Notes under the pieces: model-generated
The model's input: only the letters and a program-made list of their open reading frames with translations
What the model was told of the DNA's origin: nothing
Database searches by the model: none
Source: Fasciolopsis buskii
Lineage: Eukaryota > Platyhelminthes > Trematoda > Plagiorchiida > Fasciolidae
Assembly (NCBI GenBank): GCA_008360955.1
Contig: LUCM01000151.1
Location: 226,478-290,477, forward strand
Reading direction: 5' to 3'
DNA length: 64,000 bases
Program-made: the position numbers and the translations under genes
In this document: piece by piece, positions 36,300 to 49,100 of the stretch
How positions within the stretch are numbered: the stretch's first letter is position 1
Layout of the letters: every line of letters starts with the position of its first letter

Positions 36300-37230
36300 T
36301 GTAGTGCAGAGGCTTTCCGATTTGGGATGCCAAAAGTCGGAGATTCTTTACACAGGTGGAAATGTGAGAAGTCTACTTCAGATTTTTATCAGTAGTAACT
36401 CCTAGATATTTCACGGAATCAAATCTGGTAAATGATTTGAGTTGATGAAACACTTTTCAGATGGGTAAGCTGACCGAGGGAAAGAGAGGACAGACATTCA
36501 AAACAAATAAAGGTTGAGATTCAAGCCAGCTCGTGCACAGGAATCGTAGATAGAAGATAGGTTGTTGGATAAACTTCGAAAATCATTTTTGTTCGAAACA
36601 GCTTGATAGAGGGCAGCATCATCAGCATACCTAAACAGATGACAGGGTGGGCTGGTTACTGAATAGTTGGTGCAAATGGAGAAGAGATGTGGTGAAATAA
36701 TAGCACCCTGTAGCATGCCTGAGTTGTTAATCAATGGTCTTTAAGTTTCACCATCCATTCTTGTGCACTAGTTCAGTTTGTAAAGTGATCAGACAGCCAT
36801 ACCAATAAAGGCATGGGAAGACCCAGTGTTTTCAGTTTATGAAGTAGAAGAGACCGTGGGACCGAATCAAATGTTGACGAATAGTCTAGGAAGGTGCAAC
36901 GCACAGATTTCATTGATGCGCTTAATGACTTGCAATGTGGTGAATGAGGGAGGCAACAGTTTCCAAGGTGGGCCTGTTAAATTTATAGGCAAAATGAAAC
37001 GGGTTGTCAGGAGGATACATAGAGGAACGCAGACGCTTAAGTATAACACGCTCCGTCAGTTTTTGGCCAGAAAATGTCAAGGCGATGGGACGAAAAAGTT
37101 TTGCCAAAGCAGTAGAACTTAAATTTAGGTATGTAAATAATAATGACCGGTCTCCAACCGTCAAGAATAGGAGACGAGCATAATGGTGAGCCATTCAGAG
37201 AAGTGAATGCATCGGTCAGAGCCACAGCAC
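36300..37230 (-). pseudogene. CR1-like reverse transcriptase domain relic
   Basis: Two long open pieces carry the signature. The first (37194-36922) contains FRPIALTFSGQKLTERVILK, RSSMYPPDNPFHFAYKFNR and VASLIHHI. The second (36734-36498) contains GMLQGAIISPHLFSICTN and the active-site RYADDAALY, then SLSNNLSSI and AGLNLNL. Between them, in another frame, TFLDYSSTFDSVPR (about 36895-36850) is motif A with its catalytic Asp. The three catalytic Asp residues are therefore present, but spread over two frames with stops between them, so no active enzyme can be made. Confidence 0.92.
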
Positions 37231-37344
37231 TATGTGTTAATGGAGCTGCGGGCAGACTGCAGGTTCAGCCGCTGTGGCAATTTCAGTGGTGCGGAGAAGG
37301 TCGAACACCTCTTCCTTAGAAAAACCTGTAACCGTCACATATTT

Positions 37345-40300
37345 AATTTAGCTTACATGCCAGGCAACGTGAGACCAACCATATTTCAATTTTTTTTCTT
37401 ACCAGGGCATCAAAGCAGAAAAAAGCGAGAAAATCAAATGCCTAAATGATGCGCCAAGGTTAGTGAATCCATAATGTTGATGCACCTGCTGTTGACGTGA
37501 TTTTTCCAAGCCATATGTTAGGAATTCAGGAAGTGAAATTTGGACAAATGTCACATTTTTAGTGATATCCCATTGTGAGTTTGAGATCACCGATTGCTGC
37601 TCACTAATTTAAGAAGGAAAGAAATTCCTTTTCATCGTCTACCGGAATCAAGGATTTCGGAACACATGTACACGCACACCTGGCGAAAATCGATCGAAGT
37701 CGCAGTGCTAAGTCGTGTAGCGTGGCCTCAGAGCTGAGCTCCTAGTTGCAGCCAATATTGTCAGTAATTGTTAATCAATACTAAATTATGCTAATAGATA
37801 AGTGACAACAAGCTATCCAATTTAGGAATCACTGGTTACCTAAGAAAGCAACAAAAGCATTATCAGCAATAATGATTTGTTCAATGTTATTATTATTGCA
37901 AATCACATCTATACTTTTTCTCTAAACCACAGATAAGCATAAAGACATTCAAATTGAAATCATTCGTGTCAACCGATTCGTATCTGGACTAATTCAGGGT
38001 CGAACAAGAGCTTGTCTGAGTATATTATCATCTAATAATCCGTTTTCTAAATTAACCTTGTCTTTTCTTAGTGACAGCTGAAAAAGTAAATATTTCCACA
38101 GGGACATATTTGCTTTCTATCCATAGTCACCGTTTGCATACCCATTCGGGTTTTCAATGAATGGATTTTCAATTTAGTCCTCGGTTTCTTCACCACTTTC
38201 AGTTCTGTCAAAAGACCAATTGTTTTCCGTTCGTGGTCTTGTGAAAGTCATCACTTGTCCATTTATTCATACAATCTATCGGATCACCTTACTTGTTGAC
38301 TTCAATCTTGGAAACCATATCCTTTTCAAAAATGCAATCAGAGTGATTTGTGGGAAACAAAACTGTTCCGACCAACGGTTTTACGCCCACATGGACCTTA
38401 GATAGGCTGTGTCCAATGCTTCGCATCGTCCAATTTTAACCGCAATATATTTTTTGTCCATTGATCCGCTGACAGCAAAAACACCCACCAAAACCACACA
38501 GTTGAGGGTGCAGATTAAACGTACAAAACCCATCAAAATAACTATCGTAACTGATGGTGGCACTCCACTAACTGAATGAAAGGATCCCTGTCCATTTAGC
38601 TGGGTGATTCATTCATTGCTCCAGGCAATCAGTCCGTCTAATTTTGGATGTTTACACAATGTCCAAGTTCTCTGTTTAGCACTGTCTTCGAGGTAGGTGT
38701 TGGAAATACGGTAACAGAAGTTGGAGTGTTTTCGAAAACACAACACCCAAGTGTAAGTGCATGCTGTTCACTATGACGCTGGTAGTTGAGTAGGTCAAGA
38801 CTGCCTAAGAGTACCCCTGTCTAACTGCTCCCTTAGTATTTGTTTCGGTAGGGCAAACAGTAGAAAATCGTCCAGGGCGACCAGAAAATCATATCTCTCC
38901 AGGATAAATACGCATTGGGTTCCGCAAGAAATTCAGCAAGCAGCCCTAAGTAATCTTTAAGGAATTTATCAGCACAAGTCACAATAAACAAACAGACAGA
39001 AACATAATCGACAAAGCCATGAACATTTGACCTGTGCAATAAGGAGCGACGCAATACTGAGGAAAGCCTGGAGTCACGAGGAAGTTGATTTTGAACAAAT
39101 GCCCAAGACACGATCCCAGATTCGTCAGTCTGTTAGCTTTATTTGGGTAATCAAGCTGAACGGTGGATGACTATTACTAGAGAGTTTTCTCTGGAGACAA
39201 CCAAACTGTGTTCCGAGACTGAACTCGGAGATAGATGAAGACAATGAAACGAAACACATAGTTCTAAGTCATATTCAGGTTGCTGGGTAGGAGAAACAGT
39301 AATCTCGTTCAAGCTGAACGTCCGCTTTACTGATCCTAAGATTAACATTTAGCCAATGAGCCATCATTGTGGGGTAAAAAGTGATGGCCAGAGTGTGACT
39401 GTGACAAAATTTTAGGATCAGATAATCTGAATTTGATATTTATCGACGTCGGTCTTTCCCGTACTCTGAAGCCGGGGATTGGCTGCTCAATCATGTCTGA
39501 CGTATTGCGGCATTAATACCAGTAATCGATTTTCTAGTGAATGTTGTAGACAAAATGGTTAAGGTTACTTGAGTGGGATCGAAAAGGAAAGCAGGTAAAA
39601 TGAACCCAATGGTAGTTATTCCACTGGAGTTGTGCACAATGCAGCACTATTAAGGTGGGTAATCATGTATGTGTACTGGAGAAAAATCTGTCAGAGAAAA
39701 CGAATGATATGTATTAGTACCCGAAATTCTATTATGAGATCAAGCAGGAGCTGAAGTAAGACACTAAGTAAGGTCAGTTTGTCATTAGCCAACACAATTT
39801 TCAACAACAGGTCATGGGTAATTTTATTGCGTGGAGATGTTTTCCGAATATCGATCAATTTTGATGTGCACACAGGATGTCTATTCTAAAGGCCAGACCA
39901 GGTCACGTGCGAAATGGAAGGTAACTGAAAGAAACACCATTTTTTAACTTCCAGTCTGCTTTCTCCCGTTCTCCTGAGATGTGTAGGACAAATGATGGAC
40001 TCATCAGCGTGAATGGGCGTCAACCCCTGATGACAAAGCGGGTGTTGAATTGAATCTATTCGAAATGAAGAAAAAAAGGAACCCAGGCTAGTTCGTATTT
40101 AAGTGAAACCAAGGTCAGACAATCCTGATAGAGCTTATGGAAAGTTTGGCAGTTTTGGAGTTACTCTACGTATTTAGGAAATGCATCCCCGAAGCAACGC
40201 AACTATTGGCTATGAACTTCAGAAATAGCCTCCCTCTGTTTCCTTAAGGTGCATTTGAAATATGGACTAATTTATATAGCCCAAAATTCTGTTGTTACTA

Positions 40301-43300
40301 TGAGGCAATGCTACACAACCTAAACAATGGCATTTTGCCCAAGTGGATGTTGTTCTGCCGTTGGTTTTTTATATTGGATAATTTTTTGATCGGTATTTTT
40401 TTTACAAGCAAAGCAATGTTTAGCTTTGACGGAATCCCGGTTACTCCCGTGTTTGGTTCTGCTGACAACTGATGGAGGTTGATCGAACCATAATTGTTTG
40501 CAGTCAACTGATTAAGGCATAGGGAGCGATTCTTGGTACCGGGATATGTGGCTCTTATTTCTTCGAGTAACGTGTTACCAGTAAATGAACTTGATTCAAG
40601 GTGGAAATGTCATGGAGTTTCTTGGGGAGAAGATAAGAGATTTGCCAATTTTTATCGGCCTCAGGCAAGATGATAATGTCACAATACATTTATAAGTTTT
40701 GTTTAGTCACCCCTGGATCCTAATATCTGGGTTTAAACTTTGGAACTTAGAAGCCTTCAATCTGATCTCAAAAACGCATCTGGACATGTTTATTAGGAAA
40801 TACGTCAAACTGTTGCTTAGTGTCATGTATATATCCAAAACGGAAAGCCTTTTTCGGTACACAAGACGAGTTTCATATTTTCTCGTTTTCTGGCTCAGCC
40901 ATGGTACGGTTTGTTTCGGCACAACCATTATTTACAGAAAAGCGTGTCACATTTCGCCACGCACGCGTTGTATTATGACTAAGTTGGATAATCAATAATG
41001 GGAATGCAACAGATTTAAAATATCCCACCTGTTTCACAAAGGCGAATTGAATTTGTGAGCCAGTTACATGATGAATAGTTTAATTGACGAAGCAAACCAC
41101 CTAACAGTTGTAATCGGCAGAGTGGATACTAACCTCAACGGAAATAAATCACCCAATCATAATCATGAAAAACCGATTACTATATGTTCCTTTGCACGAA
41201 AAAAGTAGTCAATAATATTGCAATACATATTACCAGTCACAATGAATGGCCAACCTGCTGTTATGAAAAAAGTGTCATTCAAATGTTGACGAATGCCAGC
41301 CACACAAAATTTGGGACCCATAAATTTGTGAACATTTCACAGTCATTGTAGATTAATCAATCCACCTATGATCTATTTGATGACGACAATCGATCGTAAG
41401 GAAATCATCTAAAACCCTGTAGGCTAGAACTGTGAAACAAACTGTGTTTCTAATCTAATTATCTCAAAATGAAAATCATATGCATGGTGTTCTAGAAGCG
41501 GAAACAAACAAGTTAAAACACCCGGATCGATTTCTGTTGATCAACAAGAGGAAACAATAAGGCAGCTCCATGTGTCATGCCTTCGAAGTTTGGCCGATCT
41601 GGTTATTGTGCTTCTACTGAAGACATGACAGCTTCTAATTTCTTTATGACAGCAAGTTTTCTTCTTGTGGAACACATTTTACGCTGCTCATTTTCGCTGT
41701 TCCATTGACGCCGGAAAACTACATTTTATTGTCAAGACTGTTTGGGCAGGGCAAGTTTGTCCTGGCCATATGCTTTGTCCCAGCGGACACATTTTCCCGG
41801 TGGCAGGTTATTCCTTTTACTTCGATCAGGTCACGGATCACTTTTGGGTGTGTTCTTATAAATTTGTCACTAGGTCAAATAAGGCGGTATAGAACTGGTT
41901 GTTAGATGATTTAAAGGTATAACCTGACATTACCGCAAGTTTAGATCCGGATGATTGTAACCATAGTTTCCGGCTGGTGTATATCTATTTCAAACTCTTA
42001 CCAGAACTCTAGAAATATATTAATAAATAACCATGTGTAATACCAGCATTTCATCATAAAACACGGGCAATGTCCAACTGGGTGGAAATGCAACGCATTC
42101 GGAGTAAAATTCTATTACCCAATTGCGACGGCAGAGTGCATAGACTCAATGGTTCCCGTAAAACAGACGTTCTCTGGTGTCCACGGATAACTTAATTTAC
42201 TGAGACGCAATACAGCATTTTCATCTTTAACAAAACATGCAAAGCAACCGATAGATGACAAACTGGCCCTGACAGGCTGGCGGTTTCTGTTCAAACGATT
42301 TTCGACAGCCGTAATTGGTTCATTTTTTCGCAGGGTTGCGGGTGTAAAATGCACAAATGCTTTAGTAATTGCCTGGTTTACTTTGAAACTGTTAATTTGC
42401 GGTCAAACTGACTGAAGCATTTCAAAGGGTAGCATTGGTGTACTTTAATTGCGTCATATAACGCCACCAGTTAGCGCTATATTTTACTTGTTAGGTAGTG
42501 CTTGTGTGTAGCATACTAACCGAGGAGAAAAGAGACTTCCGGTTTATTGGTGCGAATACACACGTAAGCCGGTGCTCTTGGTCCCTGCTCCTATCGCCAT
42601 ATGGCAATATTTTGCATCCGTTACTCACAATACGGTCCTCGCTTTAACGACATTCCTTTAACTAGCGATGAAACAATCAGGATTTGAACAATAATTTTAC
42701 TACTCGAAAGAGCATGGGTACCATGGACTAGGACGAGAAAATATTGCTGGGACGATTAGAAGTGTAATCTGGCTTCCATAAAATATGAACTAGGAACAGC
42801 AATTTATTTTATTATTTCTGTCAACCACAAATTTACACAAGCGTCTCAGTTACCGTCAATAATGCATTTTCGCATAACAAGTACTGATTTGCTCAGTCCT
42901 GACTTCTTTATTTGACTAAATTAACACTCAAATTGTGGTAGCCAAAAATTAGAGCTGAACCCACACACTATTATCAAATTTGATCTTTTGTTTTCGTGTC
43001 CACAACGTATCCAGCGGTTAGTCATAAGAAAGCGTGGGAATCAAAAATTACTACCAGAAATCTACGGATATTCTGATCCGACAAAACGGTTAACATCGGT
43101 CTTTTATTGGTGTTATTACGAGGTTCCACCAACTGCAGTCAGTGAAATTAGTTGAAGTGTTACTGCTCATGTGCACAATCATAGGACTATTACAGAGACC
43201 CGCAGTTTGCTACCATATCTTTCCTACTGCGTGTATTTGAATAATACCTGAAGAATGAAGCAAACCCACCTCGCAGCTCAAAAGTACACTTGAGCAAACC

Positions 43301-45270
43301 ATAAATGATTATTCTGCCTTTTAGTTACTCATGGAAAAAAAATCAGGAATGAAAAAATGCATGCATCTCGCTGACGCGTTTCATTTGCAACTCGTACCGT
43401 TTTCGTTATATCAATTAGAAATTCTTTTGGAGTTACTGACGAGTAGGTGAAACTGAATTGTGACATTTTTGATCTTTCCTCCCAGAAAAATTCACGGTTG
43501 CCTCAGGGTAATTGCGGGTAACGCTAAAGTCACTGGAATATCATATAACTTTGCAATGTCCCGTCAATGAATGTGGTATCAGTATGATATCTAACAACTA
43601 AGTTTATCTTTAATCGTACTTCCACTTGGAACAGTGGTTTGTTCTTCAATTTGGAAATGTTATCCTTCCGCGTCCAAGCAGACAGGAAATTTTGGGCATT
43701 TGTTGATAACACCACATAATTTGCTGTGGTCCATGCCTTATAGTACAAATAAGCCATTAATTTCATTTTTCGATGCATCAAAAAATTTCACAGTTGGCGC
43801 AAAATGGTAGTGCTCACCAGAAAGGGAAAATAACGACGAAACTATAGAAGTTGAAATAATAACAAAATCCACACGGTGCATGTCGACACCGAATGTTTTG
43901 GATCCTATCATTCGTCTGTGAAAAGTTAACGAAACAGGTGTTTTCACTTGTCCATTGGGATGAGTCGGCTTCAGCAATGATGTAGGCCTCAGCGGAGGAT
44001 GCACAACCTATTAAAACAGGTGACTGGACCTAACTGGAAACCCATCCAATGGTAATGAAATCATTGAGTGGAAACAAGGCATTACGTCAAAAATCCATCG
44101 GAATTTCCATATGCTATAGAGGCAAAGTTTACATTGTGGACTAATTAGGAACCGCATGGTTGTGGCAGAAAATCAACCAACGGATCAATATGGTAGATGA
44201 GAATTTCCCCAATATGCCTTAATAGAAACGTTTTGACTATCGTAAGCCACCCATTTACCCAGTTGTAAGAAAAGTCCTATATTCTGGTTACCTAATCAGT
44301 ACTTTGCACATGCAACATTCACAATCGTTGTCCGTAAAGACAGAATCCAGCCAGCGGGTATCAAAATAATGCCAATGTAGCGGTGCACGGATGTGCTCCA
44401 GCATTTCCAATTTTATGTACTTTCTGTTGCTCCGAATGGCGAGCAAACAGAATGAGAAAACGCTGTTTGGCCAACAAACAACCAATGCGAATGGTCAGAT
44501 GAAACTCTAAACGCCAAGGACATTTGCGCATGAAAAGCAAGCATGGTTAGGAAAAGCTGAAGATCGCAATGATTACAAAAGTCTTTGGTGAGATTTGACT
44601 TGCTGGCTATAGGCGAACATATATCTTCGATAGTTTCATTCTTAGATCAATAAAATCTGGTTCAGGTAAGTGCGAAATGAACGGAAAGAATGTAAACTTG
44701 TTGTGCGAAAATAGTGTGAAAAGTAAAATATGGGGAGAACGGGAATAAGTTAACATTATTCAGAAAACAGTGGAGTAGGTGACTGAATTATGGGAGAATT
44801 CGGCCTATTTAATCGCTATGCTTATGAGTAACAAGTTCTTACGTAGTTCCTGGATGTGTGGCTGTTTCCAATAATTCGGGGTCATTTCATTTTGACCAAA
44901 TATGTCACATGTAACAAAGAAAATGACAAACGCTTGCTTCGCCACTAATCCCTAAATCCCAACCTCTATAGGCGGTTTTTGTAAGACGCCACCCAGATAC
45001 AGCCAATTAGTATCGTATATCTCGCTTCCAACAGAAGCAAAACCTGCTGCATTTGCGGTTAACCTATCTATCTCTTGCCAGATGAAATGACGTTGTTTGG
45101 TGCGTTTTATTCTGGCTGGATAAATTTAGTTAGAATCGCTTGTGCACCTAAAGTGCCTTTCACTTTTTGATGAAGTGGCATATGCTCAACTTCGGCGCTA
45201 TTGAATAATGTCTTCATTGTGGCACATATAACTCTATCCATTCATCATCATCGGAAACGGAGTATGATGA
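37345..45270. other. No gene recognised
   Basis: About 8 kb without a recognised domain. The first ~100 bases may still belong to the CR1-like element. The most exon-like frame is - strand 44485-44288. It has an acceptor-like CCAAACAG before about 44462 and a donor-like GATTAG|GTAACC at about 44288, and it reads HIRAPLHWHYFDTRWLDSVF inside, but I do not recognise it and see no partner exons. Other - frames (43530-44004, 42115-42354) are similar in quality. Confidence 0.45.
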
Positions 45271-45275
45271 TTAAA

Positions 45276-45723
45276 AAACCTCAATTCTGATTGTTGAAAA
45301 AAACTTATGTGTCAACACCGATCATTTCTGTATCAGGGAGTCATGGGAGTGATGCACAGTGGTTTCTTCCGTATTTCAAAATATCTGCAGTGCACGTAAA
45401 CTGGAATACGGGCCTAGGAGAAAAGTAATTGCTTACAGATAGGACTCGCAAGTGTTCCTCCTGGGTTCGTGTATCAGGTCAGGCGTGGTGGATATGCACG
45501 CCAGATGATTCCTAACAAGAATGGGACAGATATACGTTGCTTACGTGGTCTCCTGATGGTTGAACGAGCATTGCCATAAAATGATAAACAACTTCATTAT
45601 AGACTCACGAAATTTTCTAGTAGGACTACCCTGCAATATGTTTTCACACCATGTTAAAGAAGGAAATCGATTTGATTGTAAAACTTGCGTTGAGAAGTGC
45701 TACCCACGGTAGTCGAAACGTTG
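45276..45723 (+). repeat. Direct duplication, copy 1 (448 bp)
   Basis: Begins AAACCTCAATTCTGATTGTT and ends TAGTCGAAACGTTG. It matches copy 2 (45725-46174) along its whole length with about a dozen single-base differences and one 2-base indel (an extra GT in copy 2 after the A-run). The copies are separated by a single undetermined base. No coding region is recognised in the unit. Confidence 0.95.
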
Positions 45724-45724
45724 N
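45724..45724. other. Undetermined base (n) at the duplication junction
   Basis: The only ambiguous base in the window. Its position exactly between two near-identical 450-bp copies suggests an assembly join rather than a simple low-quality call. Confidence 0.95.
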
Positions 45725-46174
45725 AAACCTCAATTCTGATTGTTGAAAAAAACTGTTATGTGTCAACACCGATCATTTCTGTATTAGCTAGTCATGGGAA
45801 TGATGCACAGTGGTTTCTTCCGTATTTCAAAATATCTGCAGTGCACGTAAACTGGAATACGGGCCTAGGAGAAAAGTAATTGCTTACAGATAGGACTCGC
45901 AAGTGTTCCTCCTGGGTTCGTGTATCAGGTCAGGCGTGGTGGATACGCACGCCAGATGATTCCTAACAAGAATGGAACAGAAATACGTTGCTTACGTGGT
46001 CTCCTGATGGTTGAACGAGCATTGCCATAAAATGATAAAGAACTTCATTATGGACTCACGAAATGTTCTAGTAGGACTACCCTGCAATATGTTTTCACAC
46101 CATGTTAAAGAAGGAAATCGATTTGATTGTAAAACTTGCGTTGAGAAGTGCTACCCACGGTAGTCGAAACGTTG
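45725..46174 (+). repeat. Direct duplication, copy 2 (450 bp)
   Basis: Second copy of the unit, beginning AAACCTCAATTCTGATTG and ending TAGTCGAAACGTTG, then continuing into unique sequence (ACACATTACATC). It differs from copy 1 by roughly 2.5 percent, for example GTATTAGCTAG against GTATCAGGGAG near 45780-45790. Confidence 0.95.
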
Positions 46175-49100
46175 ACACATTACATCTACCAACAGCGCTG
46201 TGTTATTAGCATTATATCATTCACAATTGAAATCGGTTTCCATTTGCTGAGCAACGTAGTCCACTAAGTAGCTTACAGACTGTTAAGACAATTATACAAC
46301 ACCAAAATTGCAAGTGACAAAACACCCTTGTGCCAAGAATTCAAATGAGGCAATGCGCATTCGACTCCACCATTTTGGACTTGCACGCAAGAGATTGATA
46401 TCTTACCACAATCAGGCTGCAGTAACCACAACGTACGTAGTTACCGCTTCCCCCAGGAGCGGTGTAATCACTTTCAAAACAACCAGTTTGCACTGATAGC
46501 AGAGCGGATGTTTACCCCAAGTTGGCTGAACACTCATCTCCCTCTGTCTCACTGTTTATGCATCAATCTTCTAACGTGAATTTATGCTTCATGTTTGAAT
46601 TTTTATTAGCAAAGATTATTGGGAACAGTTAAGTGGAAAGAATTGTTTCTCTCACTAGTTGCCTCGATTGTAGATAATAATTCTTCTTGGGGAATGAAGT
46701 AACATATATGCCCAACTGGTAGAAGTTTCGCTGTCTTCACTAAACAATTCATTCAGCATCGTCCTTTCCCTTTTTTCATCATTTATTTTCTATTTTCGTT
46801 TACCAACCCAACTAACATTTGCACCACTTTCCGGAATGGCTTTGCGGCTAAAATGTGGCCACCAAACGGGGAATTTTGTTTGGTGTTGGGGAGACTGGGA
46901 CCCGTAACCTACAGATCCAAACACCAGGATCTTCACCATTTGACTATCCCAGGCGACGGCCGCCACTTTGCCTGGAGTCATAAGCAAACGTTGTTGAAGG
47001 AAATAGCCCATTTATTAAATTTTCCTCTGGCCATTTTTGGCAGGTCTATCGAATAATAGTGTATTTCCTTTTTGAGTAAGGGGTGCATTAAATTATATGT
47101 AATGCTCCGCTTGCATCATACATAGATAAATTCACTTTGCAATGGTACTCTCGGTATACACCTCCCTCATTGTTGATACCTTCAGGTCACCGTCAGTTTC
47201 GGAAGGCTTCAAGGCATTTTGGTGTGTACACTATAACATCCCCTTTACATCTCCACCCTACCTAAGACAAGTCAAGTAACAGTCTTATCCAGACTATGAT
47301 ATTTTCGTTAGCATCGATCGCAAAATGGCCATCGTCCTGTCATTAGATCCTTAATGTACCTGAATGACGTGACAACTGTCTGACTTCTCATTGTAAAGCT
47401 TGTTTGCATGTGGACAACAGAACAGTTTCTAAAATTGGACCGGAAGAGTATCGCCACGAAACCCAATCACAAATCAGTAATACTTTTATGCACATAAAGC
47501 ATCTACCATCTCTGATTTTTTGCTTGTAGTATTTTTCCTAGTGATACGTATCTCCTCGTGTGGCGCCACATTTGTGTTTATCTCCATATCATTTCTGCTG
47601 ATCTTGGATGGAGAAGGTTGATTATTTGTCTTGGAGTTATTGGCGTAATTGCAAAATCCAGTGTCACCCATCTAGCGCTAAAAGGCGTAGTAATTTTTTT
47701 AGGAGAGACAAAATCAGATGTCTATGCGGTATGTCCAGGATCACTTGGCTGCAGATTTGGTTTCGATACCTTTAATGTTCTTATAGTCTTGATAAATGAA
47801 AATCAAGTGGTAAAGTTGCCAATGCGGTTCAACATTAGGAATGGAATAATTGCATGCGTAGCAATCGAGGACTTCATAAATTTGGGTCATTTCTACACCT
47901 GTCAAAGTATGCCGCCCATACTTTTGAATTCAATATGGCACATTAGATTGTTTGGTACTAAGGTAGGGATAAAGAAACAAAGTCGTCCCTCAGCTTACAA
48001 AAGTCAGAATATAATTTAAAAGTTGCCAGTCGTTCTACATGATTGTATGTTGTTCCTTTTAAAATGACGCAATACTCATTTTCCGATGACTGTTGTTTAC
48101 TGGCTTACAATTTTTATACTCGTATTTTAATGATGTTATTCACGAAAAATAGCCGTCAGTTGCTTCCTTTATCGACACCGGGCTACTCCCCATGGTTTGT
48201 CGCTCTAATCGACTCGGTATCATGCCCATGTGGATAACTGAACACTTGCACGTGAAACCGTGACCAGAACAGGATTTGAAAAATGTAGTGAGAAGCTATT
48301 CATTCGGTGACGTAGGAATCTTCTAGGAATATGGACACATTTCTGCCATAATAGTCGAACCTAAATCACGTCTTCTTTATCTACCAAAACTATACCAGAT
48401 TTTTCTATTTCAGGTTTCTAATGCCCCAGAAATCGGACCTAATTTACTTAGCGAAGAAATATCTCCGCCATCCTCTAGTGACGATTCAAGAAATGCCTTG
48501 GGAGGGGTTGGTGGTTTTTATATCAAACTTTTATTAAAAATGTGCCAACACAATTACTTACGGAGAGGAGCAGACTGGAATTTTAGGCATCGAAACAGTA
48601 GAATCTTTCATGAGTTTGGATTTTAGTTGCTAAAAAGAACGTTAGTGCTTTCTAGGACGGCCTAATTTATTTGAGATCTGTCAATAATCAATTCTTCAAT
48701 TCATTTCTAATTTTTTTGACTGAAAATTGTGAAAAGATGCAAATGAAATCCCGGAACAGCTAATCCACAAACACCGAAGTGTATGTTGTGACAATATTTC
48801 ATTAATAAACTGATTTTATTACCCAGCAGAGAAAGTTGAAAAAAATTAATGCCGAGGCATATCAGTCAAGACCATTTGAAAATCCATTTTCCTTTTATTA
48901 AGACTGCTGACTCAAACTTTCCCAGATGATTGAGGGCAGAGGTTCAGCGATATGATGTTCAATCTGGGTGCATGAGAGAGAGCAGTATGAAGGCATTTTG
49001 TGCTCTCAACAGCTTATTACATTTTATTCGATCTGTTTAGAAAAGCTATGTTAGAATGATATTTGAGCGAGCTAGACGTGACGTTATGGTTCAGCTGTTT

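Larger units (their letters stand above)
35890..37335 (-). mobile_element. 5'-truncated CR1-like non-LTR retrotransposon (RT to 3' end)
   Basis: On the - strand a Jockey/CR1-type LINE can be followed from just before the reverse transcriptase to the end of its ORF at the TAA at 35890-35892. The order of pieces is a KEEVFDLLRTTE linker (about 37330-37290), the RT fingers (ALAKLFRPIALTF at about 37100), motif A, the LQGAIISPHLF box, an intact YADD and the C-terminal segment. Frameshifts and stops make it inactive. No endonuclease domain was recognised at higher coordinates, so it is probably 5'-truncated, which is usual for LINE copies. Its orientation is opposite to the neighbouring RTE element. 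Confidence 0.88.

Noticed and set aside
44288..44462. - strand exon-like frame with good splice borders
   Set aside because: Unrecognised protein and no partner exons in a compatible phase; kept only as a note in the region entry.
47558..48019. 153-codon + open frame with a GCRFGFDT stretch that recalls retropepsin active sites (CRFLVDTGA)
   Set aside because: The catalytic DTG is not present and the residues around it do not follow the retropepsin pattern.
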